64,000 bases of DNA from Bacteroides sp. MSB163 (GTDB taxonomy: Bacteria > Bacteroidota > Bacteroidia > Bacteroidales > Bacteroidaceae): contig NZ_CP143867.1 of the NCBI RefSeq assembly GCF_036416795.1, positions 1,984,001 through 2,048,000 on the forward strand. The letters are read 5' to 3'. The notes beneath the pieces were generated by a model. It ran no database searches, was not told where the DNA came from, and saw only the letters and a list, made by a program, of their open reading frames with translations. Every line of letters starts with the position of its first letter. Positions within the stretch are counted from its first letter, which is position 1. Shown here piece by piece: positions 1-8,451 of the stretch. Position numbers and translations under genes: made by a program.

Positions 1-722
1 CTGACCGTATCCCACGAAGCCCAGAACTGTATGAGCAGGTACTGATCTTTAAAGTTGGAGCGGCTTATATCTTTATCTTCCGCATTGCGTAGTCGGAAGT
101 AGGGCGCCGATTTCCCTACAGCTACCTTTTCTTCTTCTTCAATCCGCTTCAGCAATGCATCCATAAAGGGACGGTCCTTCAGTTCTCCGGTCATACGGTC
201 GGCCAGTTTCTGGATTTGTGTCAGATCGGGTTGAGGGTTTTGCACAAAGTATTTATCAAGCAGATAGATACTGACTAATGAAGCAGGATGTTCAGTAATG
301 AAATTCTCTGCTTTTTCTTCCAAAGCTTTTCCGGACGGGGTACCCAATCCTTTCAGGTCCTGGTTGAAGTCTGTTAATTCTTTATTAGGGGCATTGCCGC
401 TGATTTGTAAAGAGGATAGTTCGGCCATGGAGCCTTTTATTTGTATTTTATCTCCTTTATTCAGGAAAAGCGGGTACTCCGTTCCATCACTGAATAATAA
501 GATTGTGGTGACTAACGTATCAGCAGAAAGTGTCGCGGAGAATTTATCTTTTTCGGCAATCAGTGTATCCATGCGGTCATGCATTCTGTCCGCACCATAT
601 AAGTAGATGGTATCATTCCCCAATCCTTTGATTTCTCCGCTGAGGCTGATACTATCGGTCTTCTTTCCACCACAGGCAGAGAGACCGATTAATAGAAGAT
701 ATAATAGACAAACGTTCTTCAT
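1..722 (-). CDS. Thioredoxin-like lipoprotein with DUF4369-type N-terminus (partial)
   Basis: The gene reads off the left edge of the window, and about 240 residues are visible. The start is the ATG at 720-722, which gives MKNVCLLYLL followed by a lipobox LSAC (Cys17), so a lipoprotein exported across the inner membrane is expected. Residues about 25-120 resemble the beta-rich DUF4369 domain that precedes thioredoxin domains in Bacteroidetes. Near residue 200 a TlpA/AhpC-type fold begins (VGKSAPYFRL), followed by FWASW at the edge. The position where the first redox Cys of a WCxxC motif normally sits reads Asp (FWASWDTV), so this copy may not be a classical disulfide reductase. A near-consensus -7 box (one mismatch) lies at 740-747. 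The family call is good, but the substrate is unknown. Confidence 0.8.
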   Translation of the reverse strand, partial: MKNVCLLYLLLIGLSACGGKKTDSISLSGEIKGLGNDTIYLYGADRMHDRMDTLIAEKDKFSATLSADTLVTTILLFSDGTEYPLFLNKGDKIQIKGSMAELSSLQISGNAPNKELTDFNQDLKGLGTPSGKALEEKAENFITEHPASLVSIYLLDKYFVQNPQPDLTQIQKLADRMTGELKDRPFMDALLKRIEEEEKVAVGKSAPYFRLRNAEDKDISRSNFKDQYLLIQFWASWDTV

Positions 723-769
723 CTTTAAATACTTTTTTGCGAAAGTACGGCTTTTGCAGATAATAAAAA

Positions 770-803
770 AGAAATGCCCGACATTTCTCAACGCCGGGCA
801 TTC
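770..803 (-). terminator. Rho-independent terminator after the OmpA/TPR lipoprotein gene
   Basis: The arms AATGCCCG and CGGGCATT form a GC-rich hairpin. On the minus strand it is followed by a run of T. It lies about 20 bp after the stop codon of the upstream minus-strand gene and would separate it from the thioredoxin-like gene. Confidence 0.75.
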
Positions 804-820
804 TATAGATATTTTTTTAT

Positions 821-2512
821 TTACTGAATGATGCTCATGAAATCTGCATTCGTAAAGTACTTAGCAAATTCCAGGTCAGAAGCGGCTTTCTTAGCTAATG
901 AAGAATCTTTAGCTACAGCGCTCTTCAAGCTGCTGGTAACCATAGAAGAATTGTTAGTTCTTGCACCTAATACAGCCATCAGGTATTCAGTATAAGCGTC
1001 TGGCTTTTCTACACTTGCCAAAGTATTTTTAGCTTTGTTGTAGTCCTTAGCCAGAATCTGAGCCAAAGCGGCACTGTTAGATTTCGTGTTGCCGAATGCG
1101 CTTACGGCTCTGTCATATTGACCTTGAGCGACGTAGAGGTTACCCAGAGCTTCGTTCAGTTCTTTTGCACCGGAAGCTTTGCTCAGGTAAGTTTCAGCGG
1201 CAGCTTTATCACCCTTTGTCAAAGCGATCAAACCAAGGTTCATGTTAACTTCAGGAGCATCCTTGATAGAAGCAGCTTTCTTGAAGTAGCTTTCAGCCTT
1301 GTCAAGGTTACCTGCCTGGTAAGCCAGTTTACCTAAGTTATTGTAAGCGCGATAGTCGTTCGGATAAATCTGAGTAGCTTTAGTGAAGATTACTTCTTGC
1401 TTAGCCGGATCGTTAGTCAGAGTAGCTGCGTACAGCAATTCTTCCAGACTTAGTTGCTTAGCATCTGTGTTAGCCAGATTAGCGATTTCGTCATCAGACT
1501 TACCGATGATTTCATAATTTAAAGTCAGACGAGAACGACGCAATTGCGGCAAGATTTCGTCAGCTAAGTTCTTATAAACAGAAGAAATGTTCTTGATTTC
1601 CTGCTCTCTTTGTTCAGGATCAGAATACATAGACAGAACGCGAAGGATCAGTTCTTTATCTTGGATATTAGATTTAGATACCAATTCCTGGAAACCTTCC
1701 CAGTCCTGAGCAGTATATTTTGTATCGATTGCAGCGTCAATTTTTGCTTTCTTCAAGTTCTGGTTGATAACCTTTGCAGTGTTGTCCTGACGGTTTTCGG
1801 CCAACTTAGTGTTCAGGCTTACACCACCATCGGGAGATGCATAAGCAGAAACTTCGATGTTGCTGATCTTCTTGTTAACAGCACCGTCTACGTTCTTTAC
1901 TTCTTCGTTGAATTCCTTAGCGGTCTTCAATTCGCCGGCACGAACGTTAGCTTGTTGAATCAAGAACATGATGTTAGCATCGTGTTTTTCCTTGATGATA
2001 CGTTGGAAAGCGTCGTCACCGTTAGCAGGAGTAGCGCTACTCAGTGTCTGCTCAACCATTTCAGAAGTGGAAATCACACCGTCAGCTACCTTCACAGCAG
2101 GAATAGTAACTGTTTTGCTACCTATTGTGGCCTTGAATTCCAGATATAACTCTGATTTAGCCATTTCGGGAACATAGTCGAAAGAAGTTTTCATAGTGTA
2201 GTTACCACCCATCTTGTACGAGATAGTTTGGTCGTTACCTTCTACTTTTTCTCCTTGGAATACGGCTGACTGTCCTTTAGCTTCTCCACCGTTCCATTTC
2301 AGAACCGGGGTTACTTCTACTACAGCTTTCTTGTTAAAATACTTTTCAGGGAATTTTCCGTTGATAGTGGCGGGAACTTTGCCACCGACAGCTTCAAGAA
2401 CCTGAGGGGTTACGGTGAAATAATCAGAAGATAATTCACCCATTTTGCTGCTACAAGATGAAAGTGCAACAACCAGTGCCATTAACAAAGGCAGATACAA
2501 TCTCTTAGTCAT
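821..2512 (-). CDS. OmpA-like / tetratricopeptide-repeat lipoprotein
   Basis: The protein has 563 residues. A lipoprotein signal with lipobox LSSC lies at about residues 17-20. Residues 25-140 form a beta-rich domain. Residues about 160-340 contain an OmpA-C-like segment with the recognisable stretch VSAYASPDGG and a following LAENRQDNTAKVI helix, which suggests peptidoglycan contact. Residues about 350-560 hold at least four TPR units (for example YRAYNNLGKLAYQAGNLDKA). It is probably a periplasm-facing, envelope-anchored scaffold protein. Codon use looks like that of a highly expressed gene. The gene has its own -7 box at 2595-2602 and a terminator at 770-803, so it appears monocistronic. 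The role in envelope structure is inferred from domain content only. Confidence 0.85.
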   Translation of the reverse strand: MTKRLYLPLLMALVVALSSCSSKMGELSSDYFTVTPQVLEAVGGKVPATINGKFPEKYFNKKAVVEVTPVLKWNGGEAKGQSAVFQGEKVEGNDQTISYKMGGNYTMKTSFDYVPEMAKSELYLEFKATIGSKTVTIPAVKVADGVISTSEMVEQTLSSATPANGDDAFQRIIKEKHDANIMFLIQQANVRAGELKTAKEFNEEVKNVDGAVNKKISNIEVSAYASPDGGVSLNTKLAENRQDNTAKVINQNLKKAKIDAAIDTKYTAQDWEGFQELVSKSNIQDKELILRVLSMYSDPEQREQEIKNISSVYKNLADEILPQLRRSRLTLNYEIIGKSDDEIANLANTDAKQLSLEELLYAATLTNDPAKQEVIFTKATQIYPNDYRAYNNLGKLAYQAGNLDKAESYFKKAASIKDAPEVNMNLGLIALTKGDKAAAETYLSKASGAKELNEALGNLYVAQGQYDRAVSAFGNTKSNSAALAQILAKDYNKAKNTLASVEKPDAYTEYLMAVLGARTNNSSMVTSSLKSAVAKDSSLAKKAASDLEFAKYFTNADFMSIIQ

Positions 2513-2594
2513 TTTAGGTATAAATTAATTGTTTGTAATTGAAATTAGTCTATTGGTTTCTCTCAGTGCCTATTACCACATGATAATAGTATCG

Positions 2595-2602
2595 CAAAGA
2601 TA
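2595..2602 (-). promoter_or_regulatory. Bacteroides -7 box for the OmpA/TPR lipoprotein gene
   Basis: TATCTTTG on the minus strand matches TAnnTTTG exactly and lies 83 bp before the start codon. Confidence 0.6.
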
Positions 2603-2650
2603 TTAAATCTCCCGGCACAATCTGAAAGGAATAGCCAATTTTATTATAAT

Positions 2651-3601
2651 TTAATGAAATCCTGTCTCTTTTCTGTACTTGATGTTTCTTGGATGGTGTT
2701 CAATGATCTCACTCCGCAACATATTCCGGTCGATATGGGTATAAATTTCGGTAGTAGCGATGGACTCGTGTCCCAGCATACATTGTATGGCACGCAGGTT
2801 TGCGCCTCCTTCCAGCAAGTGGGTAGCGAAGGAATGACGGAAGGTGTGCGGGCTGATGTTTTTGGTGATACCAGCTTTCTCCGCCAACTCCTTTATCAGG
2901 TGAAAAACCATGATGCGCGAGATACTGTTCCCCCAGCGGGCAAGGAATACATAATCTTCAAATCCTTTCTTTATTTTACCAACATTACGGTCGAGTAACC
3001 AGTATTTTATTTCTTTGATGGCACGTGGGGAGATGGGGACTAATCGCTGTTTGCTGCCTTTTCCTTCTACCTTAATGAAACCTTCATCGAAATAGAGCTC
3101 GGACAGCTTCAGACTACAAAGTTCCGAGACGCGCAGTCCGCAGCTGTATAGAGTTTCCAGAATGGCTCGGTTGCGCTGGCCTTCCTTTTTACTCATGTCT
3201 ACAGTAGCTATGATGGTGTCTATTTCTTCTACGGTCAGTACCTCCGGCAGTTTAAAACCTATTTTAGGACCTTCGAGCAGTTCACTGGGATCATCTTCCC
3301 GATAGTCTGCCATAATCAGGAAGTGGAAGAATGATTTTATTCCGGACATGATGCGTGCCTGGGAGCGGGGATGGATGCCGATGTCATGCAAGCCAGCGGC
3401 GAAACGTTGCAAGTCGTCCAGAGTGACTGACAGCATATCGATATTCTCTGCTTTCAAAAAGCGCAGCAATTTATCAAGATCGGTCAGATAGGCATCAAGC
3501 GTATTGGCGGAAAGTGCTTTTTCTAACTTTAGATACTGCGGATACTTCCTGATAATCAGTGCTTCTTTCTCCTTATTTATTGTTTTTTCGTCTAATTTCA
3601 T
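2651..3601 (-). CDS. xerD: Tyrosine recombinase XerD
   Basis: This 316-residue site-specific recombinase is expected to resolve chromosome dimers at dif with XerC, in the cytoplasm. The N-terminal SAM-like core-binding domain (residues about 12-105) is followed by the catalytic domain. The catalytic set is present: Arg157 (SCGLRVSEL), Lys181/184 region (KGSKQRLVPI), His252 and Arg255 (HTFRHSFATHLL), His278 (LGHES) and nucleophile Tyr287 (EIYTHI). Length and motif order fit chromosomal XerC/D rather than an integrase of a mobile element, and no element borders are seen. XerD rather than XerC is the better guess from the overall pattern. The gene is divergent from aroQ. Confidence 0.9.
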   Translation of the reverse strand: MKLDEKTINKEKEALIIRKYPQYLKLEKALSANTLDAYLTDLDKLLRFLKAENIDMLSVTLDDLQRFAAGLHDIGIHPRSQARIMSGIKSFFHFLIMADYREDDPSELLEGPKIGFKLPEVLTVEEIDTIIATVDMSKKEGQRNRAILETLYSCGLRVSELCSLKLSELYFDEGFIKVEGKGSKQRLVPISPRAIKEIKYWLLDRNVGKIKKGFEDYVFLARWGNSISRIMVFHLIKELAEKAGITKNISPHTFRHSFATHLLEGGANLRAIQCMLGHESIATTEIYTHIDRNMLRSEIIEHHPRNIKYRKETGFH

Positions 3602-3611
3602 TTCTTTTTTC

Positions 3612-3619
3612 TACCTTTG
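3612..3619 (+). promoter_or_regulatory. -7 box of the aroQ-pyk promoter
   Basis: TACCTTTG on the plus strand lies just upstream of the xerD start and points to aroQ. Transcription would start near 3626 and give a leader of about 250 nt that contains the 11-bp array at 3726-3846. Confidence 0.6.
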
Positions 3620-3725
3620 CACCGTGAAAATAGGCAGTAACCCGGCGGAATAATGCGAATTTGTTTCCGCTTTCAGTCTGCACTATCTTTACAGCTTGAT
3701 TTTAACGTTTCTCAGACGTATCTGA

Positions 3726-3846
3726 GCCGTACTTCCTCCGTACCAGCTCCGTATCTATAGGCTTGGACTTGCTACGGAGCTGCTACGGACCTGACACGGA
3801 GTTCGTATGGAGTTGATACGGACCTCGTACGGAGTTGATACTTTCG
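3726..3846. repeat. 11-bp phased TACGGA repeat array, inverted then direct
   Basis: Six consecutive 11-bp units start at 3770, 3781, 3792, 3803, 3814 and 3825, each containing TACGGA or a one-base variant. A partial seventh starts at 3836. Upstream, at 3726-3756, three units of the same motif lie on the opposite strand, again 11 bp apart. The 16-base segments 3738-3753 and 3773-3788 are complementary at 15 positions, so the transcript can fold into a strong hairpin. The array sits in the predicted aroQ leader. Confidence 0.85.
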
Positions 3847-3873
3847 GGAGACAAAGGTATAAAAAATTGTGTT

Positions 3874-4296
3874 ATGAGGATACAAATAATTAACGGCCCG
3901 AATATCAATCTATTGGGTAAGCGTGAACCTTCCATTTACGGCAGTGTTACTTTTGAGGATTACCTTGCTGAACTTCGTGAGAAGTACGCTGATGTGCAAA
4001 TAGACTATTTCCAGTCAAACATTGAGGGAGAGTTGATAGACAAAATCCAGCAAACCGGTTTTGAGGTGGATGGAATCATCCTGAACGCAGGTGCCTACAC
4101 CCATACCTCTATTGCTTTGCAGGATGCCATCCGTTCAGTGACTTCTCCGGTTATTGAGGTGCATATTTCCAATGTACATGCCCGTGAGGCTTTCCGGCAT
4201 GTGTCTATGATTGCCTGTGCCTGTAAAGGTGTGATTTGCGGTTTCGGCTTGAACTCCTACCGCCTGGCGCTCGAAGCGTTGGCCGGTAATTCGTAA
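3874..4296 (+). CDS. aroQ: 3-dehydroquinate dehydratase, type II
   Basis: This 140-residue cytoplasmic enzyme of the shikimate pathway converts 3-dehydroquinate to 3-dehydroshikimate. The start ATG at 3874 gives MRIQIINGPNINLLGKREPS, the canonical type II N-terminus; an upstream in-frame start at 3835 would only add non-homologous residues. The flexible-lid Arg17 and catalytic Tyr22 (SIYG) are present, as are the NAGAYTHTS loop (about residues 74-82) and the EVHISN motif with the catalytic His (about residue 101). The protein has the usual family length. It is followed 30 bp later by pyk on the same strand, probably co-transcribed from the promoter at 3612. Confidence 0.95.
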   Translation: MRIQIINGPNINLLGKREPSIYGSVTFEDYLAELREKYADVQIDYFQSNIEGELIDKIQQTGFEVDGIILNAGAYTHTSIALQDAIRSVTSPVIEVHISNVHAREAFRHVSMIACACKGVICGFGLNSYRLALEALAGNS

Positions 4297-4326
4297 TTTG
4301 TAATTAAATAAAATAGGTATAAGATT

Positions 4327-5784
4327 ATGTTATTGAAACAGACTAAAATCGTTGCAACCATTTCAGATAAGCGTTGTGACGTTGATTTTATAAAAGGCTT
4401 GTTTGAAGCCGGTATGAACGTGGTGCGTATGAACACGGCGCATCTTGGGTATGACGGCCTTGAGAAGTTGATAAATAATGTTCGTACGGTGTCCAACCGC
4501 ATTGCTATCCTGATGGATACAAAAGGTCCGGAAGTCCGCACCACTATTAGTGAAGAACCTATACCTTATAAAACGGGAGACAGGGTGAAAGTGGTAGGCA
4601 ATCCCGATATTCCCACTACCCGTGAGTGCATCTCTGTCTCTTATCCTAATTTTGTGCACGATGTGTCGGTAGGCGTCCACATTCTTATCGACGATGGCGA
4701 TCTGGAAATGATAGTTGTAGATAAGACTCCTGAATATTTGCTGTGTGAGGTGCAGAATGAAGCTACGCTGGGAAGCCGTAAGAGTGTCAATGTACCGGGT
4801 GTACGCATCAACCTTCCTTCTCTGACAGAGAAAGACCGCAATAACATCCTTTATGCCATTGAGAAAGACATCGACTTTATCGCTCACTCTTTTGTGCGTA
4901 ATAAACAGGATGTGCTGGATATAAAGGAAATTCTGGATGCTCATAACAGTGATATCCGTATCGTAGCCAAGATAGAGAATCAGGAAGGCGTTGATAACAT
5001 TGATGAAATCCTGGAAGTGGCTGACGGTGTGATGGTGGCTCGTGGTGACCTCGGTATCGAAGTCCCCCAAGAACGTATTCCGGGTATTCAGCGTTTGCTG
5101 ATTCGTAAATGTATCCTGGCAAAGAAACCGGTAATTGTGGCTACGCAGATGCTTCATACAATGATTACCAATCCGCGTCCTACCCGTGCAGAGGTAACAG
5201 ATATTGCGAATGCTATCTATTATCGTACGGATGCTTTGATGCTGAGCGGTGAAACGGCGTATGGTAAATATCCGTTGGATGCTGTGAAGACCATGACGAA
5301 AGTTGCCGCACAGGCAGAAAAAGATAAACTGGCAGATAATGATATCCGTATTCCATTGGATGAGAACAGTAATGACGTGACTGCCTTCCTTGCAAAGCAA
5401 GCTGTAAAAGCTACTTCTAAGCTGAAGATACGTGCCATTATTACCGATAGCTACAGTGGACGCACTGCCCGTAACCTTGCTGCATTCCGTGGTAAATATC
5501 CAGTACTGGCTATTTGCTATAAAGAAAAGACAATGCGTCATCTGGCACTTTCTTACGGTGTGGAAGCTATTTACATGCCGGAACTTGCCAACGGGCAGGA
5601 ATACTATTTTGCTGCCTTGCGCCGTCTGCTGAAAGAAGGCCGTCTGTCTGAAACAGATATGGTGGGTTATCTGAGTAGCGGTAAAGCAGGAACACACACT
5701 TCTTTCCTCGAAATTAATATAGTGGGAGATGCCTTGAAGTATTCCGGAGAAAGCGTATTGCCGAATAAGAACAGATACCTTTAA
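4327..5784 (+). CDS. pyk: Pyruvate kinase
   Basis: This 485-residue glycolytic enzyme transfers phosphate from phosphoenolpyruvate to ADP. Visible motifs are the N-terminal RMNTAH segment, the DTKGPEVRT substrate loop, KIENQEG with the catalytic Lys, the VADGVMVARGDLGIEVP signature, and the PTRAEVTDIANAI segment with SGETAYGKYP. The C-terminal domain (residues about 345-470) carries the regulatory fold. Length and motif order are those of a complete enzyme. The gene lies 30 bp after aroQ and is probably in the same transcript. A palindromic dispersed repeat (5786-5869) immediately follows and may end or process the message before the methyltransferase gene. Confidence 0.95.
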   Translation: MLLKQTKIVATISDKRCDVDFIKGLFEAGMNVVRMNTAHLGYDGLEKLINNVRTVSNRIAILMDTKGPEVRTTISEEPIPYKTGDRVKVVGNPDIPTTRECISVSYPNFVHDVSVGVHILIDDGDLEMIVVDKTPEYLLCEVQNEATLGSRKSVNVPGVRINLPSLTEKDRNNILYAIEKDIDFIAHSFVRNKQDVLDIKEILDAHNSDIRIVAKIENQEGVDNIDEILEVADGVMVARGDLGIEVPQERIPGIQRLLIRKCILAKKPVIVATQMLHTMITNPRPTRAEVTDIANAIYYRTDALMLSGETAYGKYPLDAVKTMTKVAAQAEKDKLADNDIRIPLDENSNDVTAFLAKQAVKATSKLKIRAIITDSYSGRTARNLAAFRGKYPVLAICYKEKTMRHLALSYGVEAIYMPELANGQEYYFAALRRLLKEGRLSETDMVGYLSSGKAGTHTSFLEINIVGDALKYSGESVLPNKNRYL

Positions 5785-5785
5785 T

Positions 5786-5869
5786 TAAATGAAGAATTAA
5801 GAATGAAGAATAATTGTGCAGCAGGCAGCGCAATCTGATTCTTCATTCTTAATCCCTCATTCTTCATTC
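5786..5869. repeat. Dispersed palindromic GAAGAAT element, copy 1
   Basis: The arms are built of GAAGAAT/ATTCTTC 7-mers around a short GC-rich core containing GCAGCGC. Related elements lie at 29106-29197 and 51921-52008. It fills the gap between pyk and the O-methyltransferase gene. Confidence 0.75.
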
Positions 5870-5871
5870 CT

Positions 5872-6501
5872 ATGAGCATAGACGAATATATTTTGCAGCA
5901 CATTGACGATGAAGGTGATTATCTGAAAGCCCTTTATCGGGATACACATATTAAATTGTTGTATCCGCGTATGGCATCAGGCCATTTGCAAGGGCGGATG
6001 CTAAAGATGTTTGTCAAAATGATACGTCCTCATCGTATTCTGGAAATAGGTACTTATAGCGGTTATTCTGCTCTTTGCATGGCCGAAGGATTACCGGAAG
6101 ACGGAATGTTATACACGTTTGAGATCAATGATGAACAAGAAGACTTCACCCGTCCCTGGTTGGAGAATTCTGCTTATGCGGATAAGATCAGGTTTTATAT
6201 AGGTGATGCGTTGGAAATGGTTCCACAGTTGGATCTTAGTTTCGACCTTGCCTTTATTGATGGTGACAAGCGTAAATATATCGATTATTATGAGATGGTG
6301 CTGTCGCGTCTTTCCGATGGCGGTTACATTATTGCCGATAATACTTTGTGGGACGGTCATGTTCTTGAAGAACAACCGCATCGTACTGATCTGCAGACTA
6401 TAGGAATCAAGGCTTTCAATGACCTTGTCGCACAGGATGCACGGGTAGAGAAGGTAATTCTTCCTTTGCGTGACGGACTGACCATTATCCGCAAGAAATG
6501 A
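5872..6501 (+). CDS. SAM-dependent O-methyltransferase (caffeoyl-CoA OMT-like family)
   Basis: The protein has 209 residues and no signal peptide, so it should be cytoplasmic. The SAM-binding motif I is visible as ILEIGTYSGYSALCMAEGL (about residues 54-72). An acidic motif follows at YTFEINDEQ, and the family's metal-binding segment reads LAFIDGDKRKYIDYYE (about residues 125-140) and IIADNTLWDG (about 154-163). These are the class I, metal-dependent O-methyltransferase features of the COMT/YrrM group. The natural acceptor cannot be told from sequence. The gene follows pyk by 87 bp, with only a palindromic repeat between, and converges with the pseudokinase gene, whose stop codon lies 3 bp away. 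Confidence 0.88.
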   Translation: MSIDEYILQHIDDEGDYLKALYRDTHIKLLYPRMASGHLQGRMLKMFVKMIRPHRILEIGTYSGYSALCMAEGLPEDGMLYTFEINDEQEDFTRPWLENSAYADKIRFYIGDALEMVPQLDLSFDLAFIDGDKRKYIDYYEMVLSRLSDGGYIIADNTLWDGHVLEEQPHRTDLQTIGIKAFNDLVAQDARVEKVILPLRDGLTIIRKK

Positions 6502-6504
6502 TAT

Positions 6505-8451
6505 TTAAGTCAGAGGATAAGTAATTGTAACCACTTTTTCCACTCCTTCTGAAACCTGATAGTTCCCTTTAAATGCCCCCAGATAAAGCCGGTTGATGTC
6601 GTGCAAGATACGTTGTTCCTGTTCGTCTTCCCACACTTGGTAGAGAGGACTTCCTTTTACTGTGATTTTAAGGCGTTGCTCTTCTCTGGTCAGTGTGTAT
6701 TCTACTTGGCAGATATTTCCGTCATATAACCTTGGTACGGACAATAATGATGAAAGCAGTTTGAGGAACCATCTGCTATCCGCCTGGATGGGTAATGTCT
6801 CCAGAGTGGTGTGGAATTCCGGATTCACTAACGTGGTCTGCATGTTTACCATCATCTTTGCTTCCCGGCAAAGTTCTACGGCATCACATTCCTGTACGTT
6901 AAACCGCATCATGCCAGCTTCAAGGCGTGATAAATCAAGGATGTTGTTTATCAAGGCCAGTAGCTTTTCAGAGTTATTCTTTATGGCTGCCGAATACTCC
7001 TGTATTTCCTCCTCGGAAAGATTTTTCTCGGTAGATAATAGTTCGGAAAAACCTACGACTGTATTCAGTGGTATGCGGATTTCATAAGTGATATTTTGCA
7101 GAAAATACTCTTTCATTTTATTTGCTGCTTCTATCGTTTCTAACGCATGCCGGGTTTCTTTTTCCGAATCACGTAATTGCCGGTGAATGCGAAAGGCACG
7201 TATGATGGCAAGAAGCATCAGGATAAGTATAATGGCAGATGCCCCGACGTATATCCAGCGATATTGTTTGGTCAACAATTCTTTATCTAATAAGGCTTTT
7301 TGGATCTTGTAATTAGCTTGATATACTTCTTCATGGCGTTGCAGCATATCTTTGTTGAGAGAGTCCCCTTTGAAGGCGGCTGTTTTGTAGATGTTGGCTG
7401 CTTCTTCGTATTGACCTGCCTCTAGCATAGCCTCTGCTTTCATCTTGAGAATACTGTTGTCATGGAAAGGCTCTATCCCCTGACAGGCTGACAAGGCCAG
7501 ATCGAATGATTGGAAACACTTTCCCCAGTCTTTTATGAGCTTATAGTATACGCCCCATAGAGCATGGTAATCAATATAGTAGCTGAAGAATATATCCTTA
7601 TCGTAGTACTTTTCTGCCCTTGCCAAATGCAATTTAAGGCTATCTTTGTCTTCGGCCTTAGCATAAACCATACCGAAATAGATCTCTGTTTCTAAAAAAA
7701 TGTTTCTCAATATATTTGTGGATTGCGGATCCTCTTCTACCATCTTTTTCAAGACCTCTTGTAGCAGCTCCAATTCACTGCGGGCTTCTGTATACTTCTG
7801 TTGTGCCAGATATATTCCCGCCAAATTCTCGTGTATCAGCATCAGAGAATGGTTGTTGGCATCCGGATTTACTATCAAAGCTTGTTTATAGCTTGCAACC
7901 GCTTCGTCATATTGTTCAGCAAAGTCTTGTGCTTGTGCCAAGGCGATGAGTGAAACGAATACTCCCCTGTCGTATTGGATGCGATCGGCTTCTTTTTGCA
8001 TTTCCCGGGCTTGCATGATGGCGTATTCTGTGTCTCCCTGGGCACACTTGGTCTGTAATATGGATAACCAGATTGTATAATAGAGCGAGTAATCCTTATA
8101 TCGGTAGCTGGCTTCTTTCAGATTCTGAAAACACCGTTCCATCTCAGAAGCGTCAGCCTGGAATTCATAGTGGCGGCAATAATCAAAAAGAGTGTATAAC
8201 TCTTCTTCGTGCATTCCTTTCTGTCTGGAAAGTACAAGAGCGGAGTCGAGAAATTCTGTACCAACCTTTTTTCCTATGTATTGCTGGAAAGCATCTCTCA
8301 ATATCTTTGAACGAAGTGTATCATTAGTCTCGGATTTGACGACCTGAAAAATGCTGTCGCGGAATTGTTGCTCTGTTTGGTGGGATGGGTATGCTTTTAT
8401 TTGGAATAGCATTCCGGATATAAACAAAATAATTAATGTTGCTTTCTTCAT
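6505..8451 (-). CDS. TPR-containing histidine-kinase-like protein, probably a pseudokinase
   Basis: The protein has 648 residues. The start at 8451 (MKKATLIILFISGMLFQ, a signal peptide) overlaps the stop of the upstream kinase gene by 4 bp (ATGA). Residues 25-380 are helical TPR-like repeats expected in the periplasm. Residues 399-420 form a membrane helix, followed by a coiled coil and a HisKA-like domain. The phospho-acceptor position reads ITYEIRIPLN: Tyr456 (TAT codon at 7084-7086) replaces the His of HEIRTPLN. The C-terminal ATPase region (about 540-648) lacks the N box and the DxGxG and GxGLG boxes. I infer a sensory or scaffolding partner of the intact kinase encoded just upstream. Loss of activity is inferred from the missing residues, not shown. 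Confidence 0.85.
   Translation of the reverse strand: MKKATLIILFISGMLFQIKAYPSHQTEQQFRDSIFQVVKSETNDTLRSKILRDAFQQYIGKKVGTEFLDSALVLSRQKGMHEEELYTLFDYCRHYEFQADASEMERCFQNLKEASYRYKDYSLYYTIWLSILQTKCAQGDTEYAIMQAREMQKEADRIQYDRGVFVSLIALAQAQDFAEQYDEAVASYKQALIVNPDANNHSLMLIHENLAGIYLAQQKYTEARSELELLQEVLKKMVEEDPQSTNILRNIFLETEIYFGMVYAKAEDKDSLKLHLARAEKYYDKDIFFSYYIDYHALWGVYYKLIKDWGKCFQSFDLALSACQGIEPFHDNSILKMKAEAMLEAGQYEEAANIYKTAAFKGDSLNKDMLQRHEEVYQANYKIQKALLDKELLTKQYRWIYVGASAIILILMLLAIIRAFRIHRQLRDSEKETRHALETIEAANKMKEYFLQNITYEIRIPLNTVVGFSELLSTEKNLSEEEIQEYSAAIKNNSEKLLALINNILDLSRLEAGMMRFNVQECDAVELCREAKMMVNMQTTLVNPEFHTTLETLPIQADSRWFLKLLSSLLSVPRLYDGNICQVEYTLTREEQRLKITVKGSPLYQVWEDEQEQRILHDINRLYLGAFKGNYQVSEGVEKVVTITYPLT

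Noticed and set aside
298..831. Two small plus-strand reading frames
   Set aside because: They lie opposite the thioredoxin-like gene and a terminator, and lack any recognisable domain or start context.
4363..5697. Long minus-strand frame of 444 codons
   Set aside because: It is the antisense shadow of pyk, which has all catalytic motifs on the plus strand; the antisense product has no recognisable family.
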